Below are positions 26,850 through 33,297 of a stretch of DNA of 64,000 nucleotides, piece after piece. Below the pieces are notes generated by a model, which did not search any database, had not been told where the DNA came from, and worked only from the letters and a program-made list of their open reading frames with translations. Positions within the stretch are counted from its first letter, which is position 1; the number at the start of each line of letters is the position of its first letter. The DNA is taken from contig JAISEL010000023.1 of NCBI GenBank assembly GCA_031264185.1, positions 1-64,000 of the forward strand. The letters are read 5' to 3'. A program made the position numbers and the translations under genes. This DNA is from Deltaproteobacteria bacterium (GTDB taxonomy: Bacteria > Desulfobacterota > Desulfarculia > Adiutricales > Adiutricaceae).

Positions 26850-27180
26850 CCGTATAGGCTCCACGTCCAAAGGGGTGGATATGAGAAAAATGTACTCATC
26901 CAAAAAATTTATATGAAAAGATTATACGCTCGGTACTGCTGGGGCAGGCACAAATAAGCTAATTTGTCGAGCTCCAAAATTAGAAAAAAGTATTGGATTT
27001 GTGCCGTGGAAGCCCCGGCGTAGCGGTCTCCGGGCATCCCAAGCCACCAAAAATTCCGTTGGAGAGATGTCCCCCAAAGCGGGATGCGGCCGGCGCCGTG
27101 GGTTTCAGTTTCTGGGGGGCAGGCCAGTCACATTAAGAAGTGGTGACTACTTTGCTCGGGTAGAACCTGAATGATTTCGC
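26850..27180. other. Non-coding right end of element 1
   Basis: No gene is seen. The stretch shifts from AT-rich (26850-27000) to GC-rich and contains short inverted tracts such as GCACAAAT/ATTTGTGC (26949-26956 and 26997-27004). It leads into the arm-like repeats at 27185. Confidence 0.4.
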
Positions 27181-27184
27181 GTTT

Positions 27185-27204
27185 GGGTAGGAATAGGGTA
27201 GGAA
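27185..27204. repeat. Arm-type sites of element 1 right end
   Basis: GGGTAGGAA occurs at 27185-27193 and 27196-27204, an 11-bp period. The same spacing, the same orientation and almost the same distance to the tRNA terminator are seen for GGTTAGTAA at the right end of element 2 (43079-43098). This supports a related integrase for element 1. Confidence 0.6.
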
Positions 27205-27208
27205 AAAC

Positions 27209-27242
27209 TTCAAGGGCTTATCGGCGGTCGCCGATAAGCCCT
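27209..27242. terminator. Terminator hairpin of the displaced tRNA-fMet end
   Basis: TCAAGGGCTTATCGGCG and CCGATAAGCCCTTGA form a strong stem directly beside the tRNA 3' copy. The loop region differs from the stem-loop beside the intact tRNA (43103-43140), while the outer stem is the same. Confidence 0.65.
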
Positions 27243-27301
27243 TGATTTAATTGGTAGCGGGGTCAGGATTCGAACCTGAGACCTTCGGGTTATGAGCCCG
27301 A
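27236..27301. repeat. attL: 66-bp copy of tRNA-fMet 3' part and terminator arm
   Basis: Identical to 43130-43195. It comprises nucleotides 28-77 of the initiator tRNA (27252-27301, minus strand, from the anticodon stem to CCA) plus 16 bp of the terminator arm. Identity stops at 27301, where the tRNA 5' part is replaced by element 2 sequence. This is the left junction of element 2 and the right end of element 1. The tRNA piece here is not functional. Confidence 0.92.
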
Positions 27302-27309
27302 TTTTTCAA

Positions 27310-27461
27310 AATACTAACCAGTTTGCTGGACTATAATTAAACACTTTTTAACTTGACATATAGGTATTATAGCTGATATCATTCCTTGTGTCAACCCGTA
27401 GGTCTATGCTCAAATTTACGCTTTTGGTTAGTATTTGGTTAGTATTTTAAAAATACTAACC
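27310..27461. repeat. Integrase arm-type sites, left end of element 2
   Basis: TGGTTAGTATT occurs as an exact tandem pair at 27425-27435 and 27436-27446, and in inverted form at 27310-27320 (exact) and 27452-27461 (10 of 11). The same core, GGTTAGTAA, occurs twice at the right end (43079-43098). Flanking core and arms are the usual plan of a tyrosine-recombinase attP site. Confidence 0.75.
27353..27382 (+). promoter_or_regulatory. Likely integrase promoter
   Basis: TTGACA (27353-27358), an 18-bp spacer and TATCAT (27377-27382) lie 112 bp before the integrase ATG. The arm-type sites sit between promoter and gene, so integrase could repress its own synthesis. Confidence 0.55.
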
Positions 27462-27493
27462 CGGCCTACGGGTTAGCGAGGGAGGAACAAAAA

Positions 27494-28693
27494 ATGGCAG
27501 GAAAATCAACGTATAAGCGAGTTCACGCCAATAAATGGGCCGGGGTCTACTTTTACGAGCTCGACTACCGTTTCAACGGCAAACCGGACGTCTGTTATTA
27601 CATCTGCTACAAAAAAGACCGCCGCCTGATCTGGGAAAAGGTCGGCAAAATCTCCGAGGGCTACAATCCCGATATGGCCTCTGAACTCCGGGCCGAACGT
27701 CTGAAATCGCTCCGTCATGGCGAAAAGATCAAGACCCCAAAAGAGCGCCGCCAGCATCAGATTGACCACAACAAGCCTTTCGGCGAAGTGGCCGCCGAAT
27801 ACTTTCGCGTCAAAGGCCCCACTCTCAAGGGCATTGTTACCGACCGCAATCGTCATGAAAAGCATCTGTCGGAAATGTTTGACTCCAAACGGGTTGAAGA
27901 GATTGACGCCCAGATGATTGAACAACTCCAGAAGAAAATGTCCGATCATAAACCGGCCACGGTCTGGAACGCCCTGGAGCTTTTGCGCCGCATCATCAAT
28001 TTTGGCCACAAGACCAACCGCTGTCCCGCCCTTGATTTTCAAATTGAAATGCCGGTCAAAGATAATGACGTGGTGGAATATTTGACCCCGGAGGAATCCG
28101 AACGCTTTCTGTCGGTGGTGAAGGAATGGCCGGACATTGACGTGCGGCACATGGTGCTGCTGGCTTACATCACCGGCATGAGGCGCGGTGAAATCTTCAA
28201 GCTGGAAGAGCGAGACATCGACTTCCACCTCAAGTTGATTTACTTGCGCGGCCCCAAGGGCGGCAAAAGCACCAGCATCGGCCTCAGCGATGTGGCTGAG
28301 GACTTCATTAAAAATCAACTGGAATGGAAAAGCCAGCGGTTCCCGGAGAGTCCCTACATTTTCCCTGGCCGCACCGGGGGCCTACGAAAGGATTGCAGCG
28401 CCGTGGACAAAATCAAAAAGGAAGCCTGCCTGCCGCTTACCTTTCGCCCTTTTCACGGCCTGCGCCACCATTTCGCCGTCACTATGGCCAACAGCGGCCA
28501 GTTCACCCTGGATATGATCGCCACCGCCATGACCCATAAGAGCGCCAGCTTCACCAAAAAGAAGTATGCCCAATTCCTGCCGCAGACCTTGACGGCCATC
28601 AGTAACGGAGCCGCCAATCTTTTGATGAACGGAAAAGGTTTAGACGGTCTTGACAATGCACTAAAAAACAGTACACTAGATAAAAGAGGCTGA
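27494..28693 (+). CDS. int: Tyrosine integrase of element 2
   Basis: A 399-residue site-specific recombinase. An N-terminal arm-binding domain is followed by a SAM-like core-binding region (about 95-185) and the catalytic domain. The Arg of GMRRGEI is near 230, the HGLRHHF motif near 322, and the nucleophile Tyr of KKKYAQF at about 358. Ribosome site GGGAGG. Located beside attL with its promoter pointing inward, it is expected to recombine in the anticodon region of tRNA-fMet, where the 66-bp identity ends. Confidence 0.94.
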   Translation: MAGKSTYKRVHANKWAGVYFYELDYRFNGKPDVCYYICYKKDRRLIWEKVGKISEGYNPDMASELRAERLKSLRHGEKIKTPKERRQHQIDHNKPFGEVAAEYFRVKGPTLKGIVTDRNRHEKHLSEMFDSKRVEEIDAQMIEQLQKKMSDHKPATVWNALELLRRIINFGHKTNRCPALDFQIEMPVKDNDVVEYLTPEESERFLSVVKEWPDIDVRHMVLLAYITGMRRGEIFKLEERDIDFHLKLIYLRGPKGGKSTSIGLSDVAEDFIKNQLEWKSQRFPESPYIFPGRTGGLRKDCSAVDKIKKEACLPLTFRPFHGLRHHFAVTMANSGQFTLDMIATAMTHKSASFTKKKYAQFLPQTLTAISNGAANLLMNGKGLDGLDNALKNSTLDKRG

Positions 28694-28694
28694 C

Positions 28695-29063
28695 ATGCCA
28701 AAAGCTTTGTGGACAGTAAAGTTAGGGCGAAAAGCCGACAAGTCTCTGGATAAGCTGCCCAAGGCCATTGGCAACATCCTGGCCTTACTGATGGCGGACA
28801 TTGAAGACGGCGGCCCGGTACGCGGCGACTGGCCCAACTACAGCCGCCTGGGCGATAGGCGGCATCATTGCCATTTAAAGAAAGGCCAGCCGACCTATGT
28901 GGCCGTTTGGGAAGAAACGGAAGTCGGCGTAAGGCTTGTGGAGGTGGTTTATGTCGGAACCCATGAAAAAGCACCATACTGGCGACCAGATCAGCATCAC
29001 TCTGACCGGCCCCAACGCCAAGCTGGGCGCTGTTTTGGCGGCTATCCGCAAATACGGCTTTGA
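28695..29063 (+). CDS. higB: HigB/RelE-like toxin with unusual C-terminal extension
   Basis: A 122-residue phage Gp49/HigB-type mRNA interferase. Core features are LDKLPKAIGNILALLM, YSRLGDRRHHCHLKKG and the end block VEVVYVGTHEKAPY, where the family normally stops (about 90 residues). Here 29 further residues run on over the start of higA. TTGACA at 28650 and TACACT at 28672 could be its promoter. The toxin would cleave mRNA at ribosomes until neutralised by HigA. Confidence 0.85.
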   Translation: MPKALWTVKLGRKADKSLDKLPKAIGNILALLMADIEDGGPVRGDWPNYSRLGDRRHHCHLKKGQPTYVAVWEETEVGVRLVEVVYVGTHEKAPYWRPDQHHSDRPQRQAGRCFGGYPQIRL

Positions 29064-29334
29064 GACGGCAGATGACATTAGCGCTGATGCGGGCGAAGCT
29101 ATTCCCTGGCGCAAATCACACCATTATAACGACCCGGCCAAGCTGCCCGGTCAGATTCTGGCCGGAGCCCGTTATCGAGAGAACCTGACCCAGGAAGAGC
29201 TTTCCGAACGGACTGGCATCCCTCGCCGTCACATTTCCGAGATGGAAAATGGGCGGCGGCCCATCGGTAAAACCAACGCCCGCAAGCTGTCCGAGGTTCT
29301 GAATGTTGACCCACGGCGATTTTTATCCATCTAA
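28951..29334 (+). CDS. higA: HigA-like antitoxin
   Basis: A 127-residue XRE-type HTH protein. The ATG at 28951 follows a GGAGG site and is preferred over the longer frame from 28936. The HTH is near residues 70-120 (LTQEELSERTGIPRRHISEMENG). It binds the toxin and represses the operon in characterised systems. It overlaps the extended 3' end of higB. Confidence 0.88.
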   Translation: MSEPMKKHHTGDQISITLTGPNAKLGAVLAAIRKYGFETADDISADAGEAIPWRKSHHYNDPAKLPGQILAGARYRENLTQEELSERTGIPRRHISEMENGRRPIGKTNARKLSEVLNVDPRRFLSI

Positions 29335-29402
29335 TCTGACTTCGCTAAAATTTTACCAAGTTCGTCTTGACCATATCATAGCCATAATCAGGTGATTAAA
29401 CG

Positions 29403-30719
29403 ATGGCTCACGGCAATGACTCAACAAATATGACGTATCGTGCGTCCCTGTCTCCCTTGGAAAATGGCTTCGGACAAGCGGCCTGGGCGGCGGCTGTGGT
29501 TGTGGCATTGTTACTGATCGTCGGTTGCATCGCGGCCTGGTTGTTTGAGCACTCCAAAGATCAAGCCTTGGCTGACCGGACTTTCATTCCGCTTCAAGCC
29601 ATATTCATATGTTTCACGGCCATGTTGCTGGTCATGGCTTTTCAGCGTTGTTTTTGGATTGGCCTGACCAAAAAGATTATCCTGGACGAAGCCGTTGAGA
29701 TGGGCTGGCTGTTTGGGCAACTCGGTTTACCTCAATCAGATTGGCGGGTTTACATCCTGAAAAACAACCTAGCCGTTTTCATTGCCGAGCGTCCGTTGGC
29801 TGAACCGAGCATACGCCAGATCAAAGCCGCTTGCTTCTATTTCTTCAAAATCATGTTCGGCTACAGTAGGCTTTCTTTCTGGACGGCTGTGGCTCAAAAA
29901 CGAGCCTGCTTTCTTCATGAGCAAGTCAAGTCAATCATTGCCGAGATTGAGGCCGCGCAACCGTCGGTGACAGATGACGATAAGCATACATCTGAGGAAG
30001 ATCGCCAAGCTCTACTTGACCTTCAGAACAGTGAACAAACCTTGTTGCGGCAGGTGGCGGAGCAGGCTGAAAAGATAATCCAATCCACCAGCCGGACTGA
30101 TGACCTGTCGGCCCAAGCGCTGGATTTAGCCCGGCAGTTGGAAGTGATCACATCAGATAAAAAGATTCTCGAAGATCGTTTGAGTGAGGTGATGTCTCAA
30201 TTGTCTGAGTTGGAGCACAAAAATGCAGAAATTGAAGAATATATCAACCGTAGCGTGGGCGGGCTAAACGCTGAGATTAAACAGAAAGAAGCCCTCGTTG
30301 CGGAACTCCAGGATTTTGTGGGTAAAGGAACTACCGACAAAGCCAAGCGGGCCAAGCTCCATCGTGAAGCCATGCTCTTTGGCGCGATCTGTCTGCCGAT
30401 GATTTTTAGAAAAATCGAAGAAGCAAAACAGAAAATTGAAAACGGCTGTCCGGGCGTCAAATATTCCCTCCGAAAGCTCGACCGCTGGTTTCAGGAAGAA
30501 TGGCCCAAGCATCTTCAATATCAGGCCGCTCTCCTGGAGGCCATCGCTTCCAAGTCCGACCCCAATCCTGACATCGAATCGAAAAAGATGCCCGTTCTGA
30601 CCAGGGAGTTTCTGTTTGAGCTTCTCCGTGAGGCCGGTTTCGCCGCCGGCAAGGGGGAAAAAGAGGAAGGCGTGGAAGACGATTTGTGGCTGGCTGATGA
30701 CATTGATGACGATGATTAG
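29403..30719 (+). CDS. Unknown membrane-anchored coiled-coil protein
   Basis: A 438-residue protein of unrecognised family. Two N-terminal membrane segments are visible (about 22-44, AAVVVALLLIVGCIAAWLF, and about 63-83, IFICFTAMLLVMAF), followed by a soluble part and a long coiled coil (about 195-305, heptads with SEVMSQLSELEHKNAEIEEY). The tail is highly acidic and ends in DDDIDDDD-type residues. It sits between HigBA and a zeta-like kinase on the cargo side of the element. The layout recalls anchored sensor or effector proteins of defence systems, but no motif proves this. Confidence 0.7.
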   Translation: MAHGNDSTNMTYRASLSPLENGFGQAAWAAAVVVALLLIVGCIAAWLFEHSKDQALADRTFIPLQAIFICFTAMLLVMAFQRCFWIGLTKKIILDEAVEMGWLFGQLGLPQSDWRVYILKNNLAVFIAERPLAEPSIRQIKAACFYFFKIMFGYSRLSFWTAVAQKRACFLHEQVKSIIAEIEAAQPSVTDDDKHTSEEDRQALLDLQNSEQTLLRQVAEQAEKIIQSTSRTDDLSAQALDLARQLEVITSDKKILEDRLSEVMSQLSELEHKNAEIEEYINRSVGGLNAEIKQKEALVAELQDFVGKGTTDKAKRAKLHREAMLFGAICLPMIFRKIEEAKQKIENGCPGVKYSLRKLDRWFQEEWPKHLQYQAALLEAIASKSDPNPDIESKKMPVLTREFLFELLREAGFAAGKGEKEEGVEDDLWLADDIDDDD

Positions 30720-30799
30720 CCGTCTAACTTCTAACAATGACAATTGAAGGGATACGGCACTGTCGTCTCCCTTTAATTTCCAATAATGTGGTGTGATAA

Positions 30800-31390
30800 A
30801 TGAGCAAAGCTCCCCATACAATAATTCTGGCTGGCCCAAACGGAGTTGGCAAGTCCACCAGCGCCCCGGTACTGCTCCGGGACACTTTCGCGGTGGATGA
30901 ATTCGTCAACGCCGATTCCATTGCTCAAGGTTTGTCGGCCTTCCGTCCTGAGTCGGTGGGCCTGGAAGCCGGGCGTATCATGCTCAAGCGTCTTCAGGAA
31001 CTGGCGGGCAAAAGGGCCAACTTCGCCTTTGAAACCACTTTGGCATCCCGCACTTTCGCTTCCTGGCTAAAGCAGTTGGCCGCCGCCGGCTACAAAAGCC
31101 ACCTGATGTTTCTTACTCTACCGGATGCCGAAGCTGCCATAGCCAGGGTGGCTTCCAGAGTCAGCCTGGGCGGCCACAATGTCCCAGCTTATGACATCAG
31201 AAGACGGTTTATGGCTGGCCTGAAAAATCTTTTCCATCTCTATATGCCGGTGGTATCATCCTGGCAGATTTTTGATAATTCCAATGCGGACAGTCCTGTA
31301 AAAATAGCGGAAGGTGGCCTGGAAACGTCATTTAATGTCATTTATGAGAAGCAATACAACTCTCTGATGAGGGAGTATGATCATGGCTGA
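30800..31390 (+). CDS. Zeta-toxin-like P-loop kinase
   Basis: A 196-residue kinase of the zeta toxin/AAA_33 group. The P-loop GPNGVGKSTSA is at residues 12-22, followed by EFVNADSIAQGLSAF with the substrate-site Asp, NFAFETTLASR, and the distal RVASRVSLGGHNVP/IRRRF block. Characterised zeta toxins phosphorylate UDP-N-acetylglucosamine. This shorter, plasmid-type subfamily is less studied. The small downstream gene overlaps its stop. Confidence 0.82.
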   Translation: MSKAPHTIILAGPNGVGKSTSAPVLLRDTFAVDEFVNADSIAQGLSAFRPESVGLEAGRIMLKRLQELAGKRANFAFETTLASRTFASWLKQLAAAGYKSHLMFLTLPDAEAAIARVASRVSLGGHNVPAYDIRRRFMAGLKNLFHLYMPVVSSWQIFDNSNADSPVKIAEGGLETSFNVIYEKQYNSLMREYDHG

Positions 31391-31577
31391 GAATAGGCGA
31401 GTTGACATTGATGCTTTAATTACTAATGAAAAAGTGGTAGTTGAAGCCATTCGTAAGGGTACCCGCGAGGCCATGAAGCGGCACATTGCCGCCGGCGTCC
31501 CGATGGTCTCTTGGGAAGATGGAAAAGTAGTGGAAATTCCCCCTGAAAAGTTGGCTCAAATGCTCCAAGAAAAATAG
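31383..31577 (+). CDS. Small partner of the zeta-like kinase
   Basis: A 64-residue protein starting at an ATG (31383) that overlaps the kinase stop. It is helical and ends VSWEDGKVVEIPPEKLAQML. Small genes with this ending pattern commonly follow zeta-like kinases and may be the antitoxin. It does not resemble the classical epsilon antitoxin, so the role is inference. Confidence 0.65.
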   Translation: MAENRRVDIDALITNEKVVVEAIRKGTREAMKRHIAAGVPMVSWEDGKVVEIPPEKLAQMLQEK

Positions 31578-31600
31578 TCCATATTGAACGACTGGAGCAG

Positions 31601-31804
31601 TTAAACCTGCTGTTCTTTGCGCTTCTGAATATGGGCGGCGATTTCCTCAACCGTCGCCGCCCCGTGCAGTTTTTCACGCTCAGCGGTATAGTCGCCGCTT
31701 CCGTTTTCAAATTGGCGCAGAAAATTTACTGCACCCACCTCTCCCAGGCCCTCAACCAGCAGCCGGAGGCCCCGCTCCCGTATTTTGTTTGGATCGCTGT
31801 CCAT
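31601..31804 (-). CDS. Small conserved-looking protein, function unknown
   Basis: A 67-residue acidic protein (NKIRERGLRLLVEGLGEVGA, then FLRQFENGSGDYTAEREKLHG). The pattern 'LGxxGAxxFLxQFxxGxGDYTxER' is familiar from small proteins near toxin-antitoxin genes, but no activity is known to me. It is convergent with the zeta operon and lies 25 bp downstream of the beta-lactamase. Confidence 0.6.
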   Translation of the reverse strand: MDSDPNKIRERGLRLLVEGLGEVGAVNFLRQFENGSGDYTAEREKLHGAATVEEIAAHIQKRKEQQV

Positions 31805-31829
31805 CGTATGCTCCCTTTTCTTGGGGTGA

Positions 31830-32630
31830 TCATTCCATCAGACTCAATAATTTCAGACCGGCCCGAGCCAGGGTCACTCTTTGCGGTCCGTCTATATTGA
31901 GATCATTTATATCAAGATTGACGGCGAAAGGATAGATTTTATCTCCCTTTTCAAGCCAGCCGACCCACCAGCCTATGCCGGGGCTCGCTCGCATAGCCGT
32001 GCCGGTTTTGGCGTAAAGAGACCAGTCCGGGCCGCTTTCAAGCCAAAGAATCTCGCGAACCGCCGCCTGGGCTTCCCTGGTTTGAGGCAACTCCCCTTTG
32101 GCCAGACGGGACAAGAAGAAAACCTGTTCCACCGCGCTGATGCTCAGAGGCCCTTCCAGCCAAAACAAATCGACCTGTGAGCCGACATCGCCATTGCCAT
32201 AGTTCAGTCGCTTTACCTCGGTGCGCATTCTCTCCAGCCCGATGCGCCGGGCCAATTCCTGATAGATCGGGACATTGGAAATCTTGATGGCCTCCCGCAG
32301 CCCCATATCTTTTTCCCAGGCTTTCATCATCTGCGGCTGCCCGCCATACGGCAGCGGCTCGTCAACATCGGCCACCGCGCCGACGGACAGGCCGATGACG
32401 GAATTTGGTATTTTAAAAGTGGAAGCGGGCAGGAACCTGGTCTCAGCCCTGGCCTGATTGTGGCCCATCAGCCGACCGGCTTCATAATCGTAAACGACTA
32501 AAGTTCCGCTAAGCCCGGCCTTTTCGAACAACGCGCTTATTTCAGGCCGGTCCTGCCATTGCTGCCCCCAAGCCGAAGCGGGCAACGCCAGCAATACCCA
32601 AATCATCATCATCGTAACCTTGCCGAACAT
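31830..32630 (-). CDS. Class D (OXA-type) beta-lactamase
   Basis: A 266-residue secreted serine hydrolase. The signal peptide covers MFGKVTMMMIWVLLALPASAWG. Active-site motifs are all present: S-T-F-K with Ser70 (PASTFKIPN), S-x-V (ISNVPIY), YGN (RLNYGNGDV), the FWLEGPL tryptophan and KTGT. Class D enzymes hydrolyse penicillins and some carbapenems in the periplasm. It stands alone, transcribed opposite to its neighbours, on a mobilizable element. Spectrum cannot be read from sequence. Confidence 0.93.
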   Translation of the reverse strand: MFGKVTMMMIWVLLALPASAWGQQWQDRPEISALFEKAGLSGTLVVYDYEAGRLMGHNQARAETRFLPASTFKIPNSVIGLSVGAVADVDEPLPYGGQPQMMKAWEKDMGLREAIKISNVPIYQELARRIGLERMRTEVKRLNYGNGDVGSQVDLFWLEGPLSISAVEQVFFLSRLAKGELPQTREAQAAVREILWLESGPDWSLYAKTGTAMRASPGIGWWVGWLEKGDKIYPFAVNLDINDLNIDGPQRVTLARAGLKLLSLME

Positions 32631-33078
32631 AAATCCCCCTGATAATCGAATTATTTTTAAAACCGTGAAAGCGACCGGACAAATATAACAGCAAGATGTG
32701 GAGATTTTATGAAATATCCCCGCGCCGGTTCAATTTGGCTGCATCGCCCTATCACAGAGTTGCGCTCCCACGACCTGCTTATAGCCACCCCAGTGTCGGT
32801 TTGAATGCCATGACGTCCGTTGACTATTCAAAAAATAAAAATAGCTGATTTCCGCCCCATCCCTCGCCTCAATTTTCATGATTTCAAAAGCCGCCAGTCA
32901 AAGTTTTATATTTGCATAACATATTGATTTACAACAAACTACAGCCGCCGTCCACAAATTCAAGATTTGCGAATGTCGTTTCAAAGCGCGTCATTTGGGA
33001 ACTGATTTATGCGTTGTAATCTGGCTCCGTCGCGGCCACTTCCGGCCACATTTCAACCTTCCATAGGAGTCGGAAACA
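32631..33078. other. Intergenic gap between beta-lactamase and excisionase-like gene
   Basis: About 450 bp with AT-rich patches and divergent flanking genes, so it should hold two promoters. None was identified with confidence. No ORF or RNA gene was recognised. Confidence 0.45.
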
Positions 33079-33297
33079 ATGACATTTGAACGCGAACAGT
33101 ACCTCAACAATGAAGAAAGCGCCGCCTTTCTGAAGGTCAGCCAGGCCACGCTCAACACCTGGCGCAGCCGGGGGCTTGGCCCGAAATACTATAAGGCCGG
33201 ACGGCGGGTGCTTTATAAGTGCCAGGATTTGGAGGAATACATCAGCTCCGGTCTGGTCATGACCAGGGACAGCCAGGGGAGGCGGACTTATGGCTAA
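33079..33297 (+). CDS. Excisionase-like helix-turn-helix protein
   Basis: A 72-residue HTH_17 protein. NNEESAAFLKVSQATLNTWRS forms the HTH and GPKYYKAGRRVLYKCQDLEEY the wing, closely matching the protein at 11956 of element 1. It overlaps the next gene by 8 nt. Likely a directionality factor or operon regulator. Confidence 0.82.
   Translation: MTFEREQYLNNEESAAFLKVSQATLNTWRSRGLGPKYYKAGRRVLYKCQDLEEYISSGLVMTRDSQGRRTYG

Larger units (their letters stand above)
10985..27301. mobile_element. Remnant integrative mobilizable element 1 with defence island
   Basis: This stretch carries an excisionase-like gene, primase/DUF3987, a ColE1-type mob cassette, type III restriction-modification and a Gabija-like pair. 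It ends with arm-like repeats (27185-27204) and a 66-bp copy of the tRNA-fMet 3' part plus terminator sequence (27236-27301). That right end has the same layout as the right end of element 2. No integrase and no left attachment copy are visible, so the left boundary is arbitrary here; it was probably lost or displaced, and the IS1634 lies close to it. Whether all cargo moved in as one unit is inference. Confidence 0.55.
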
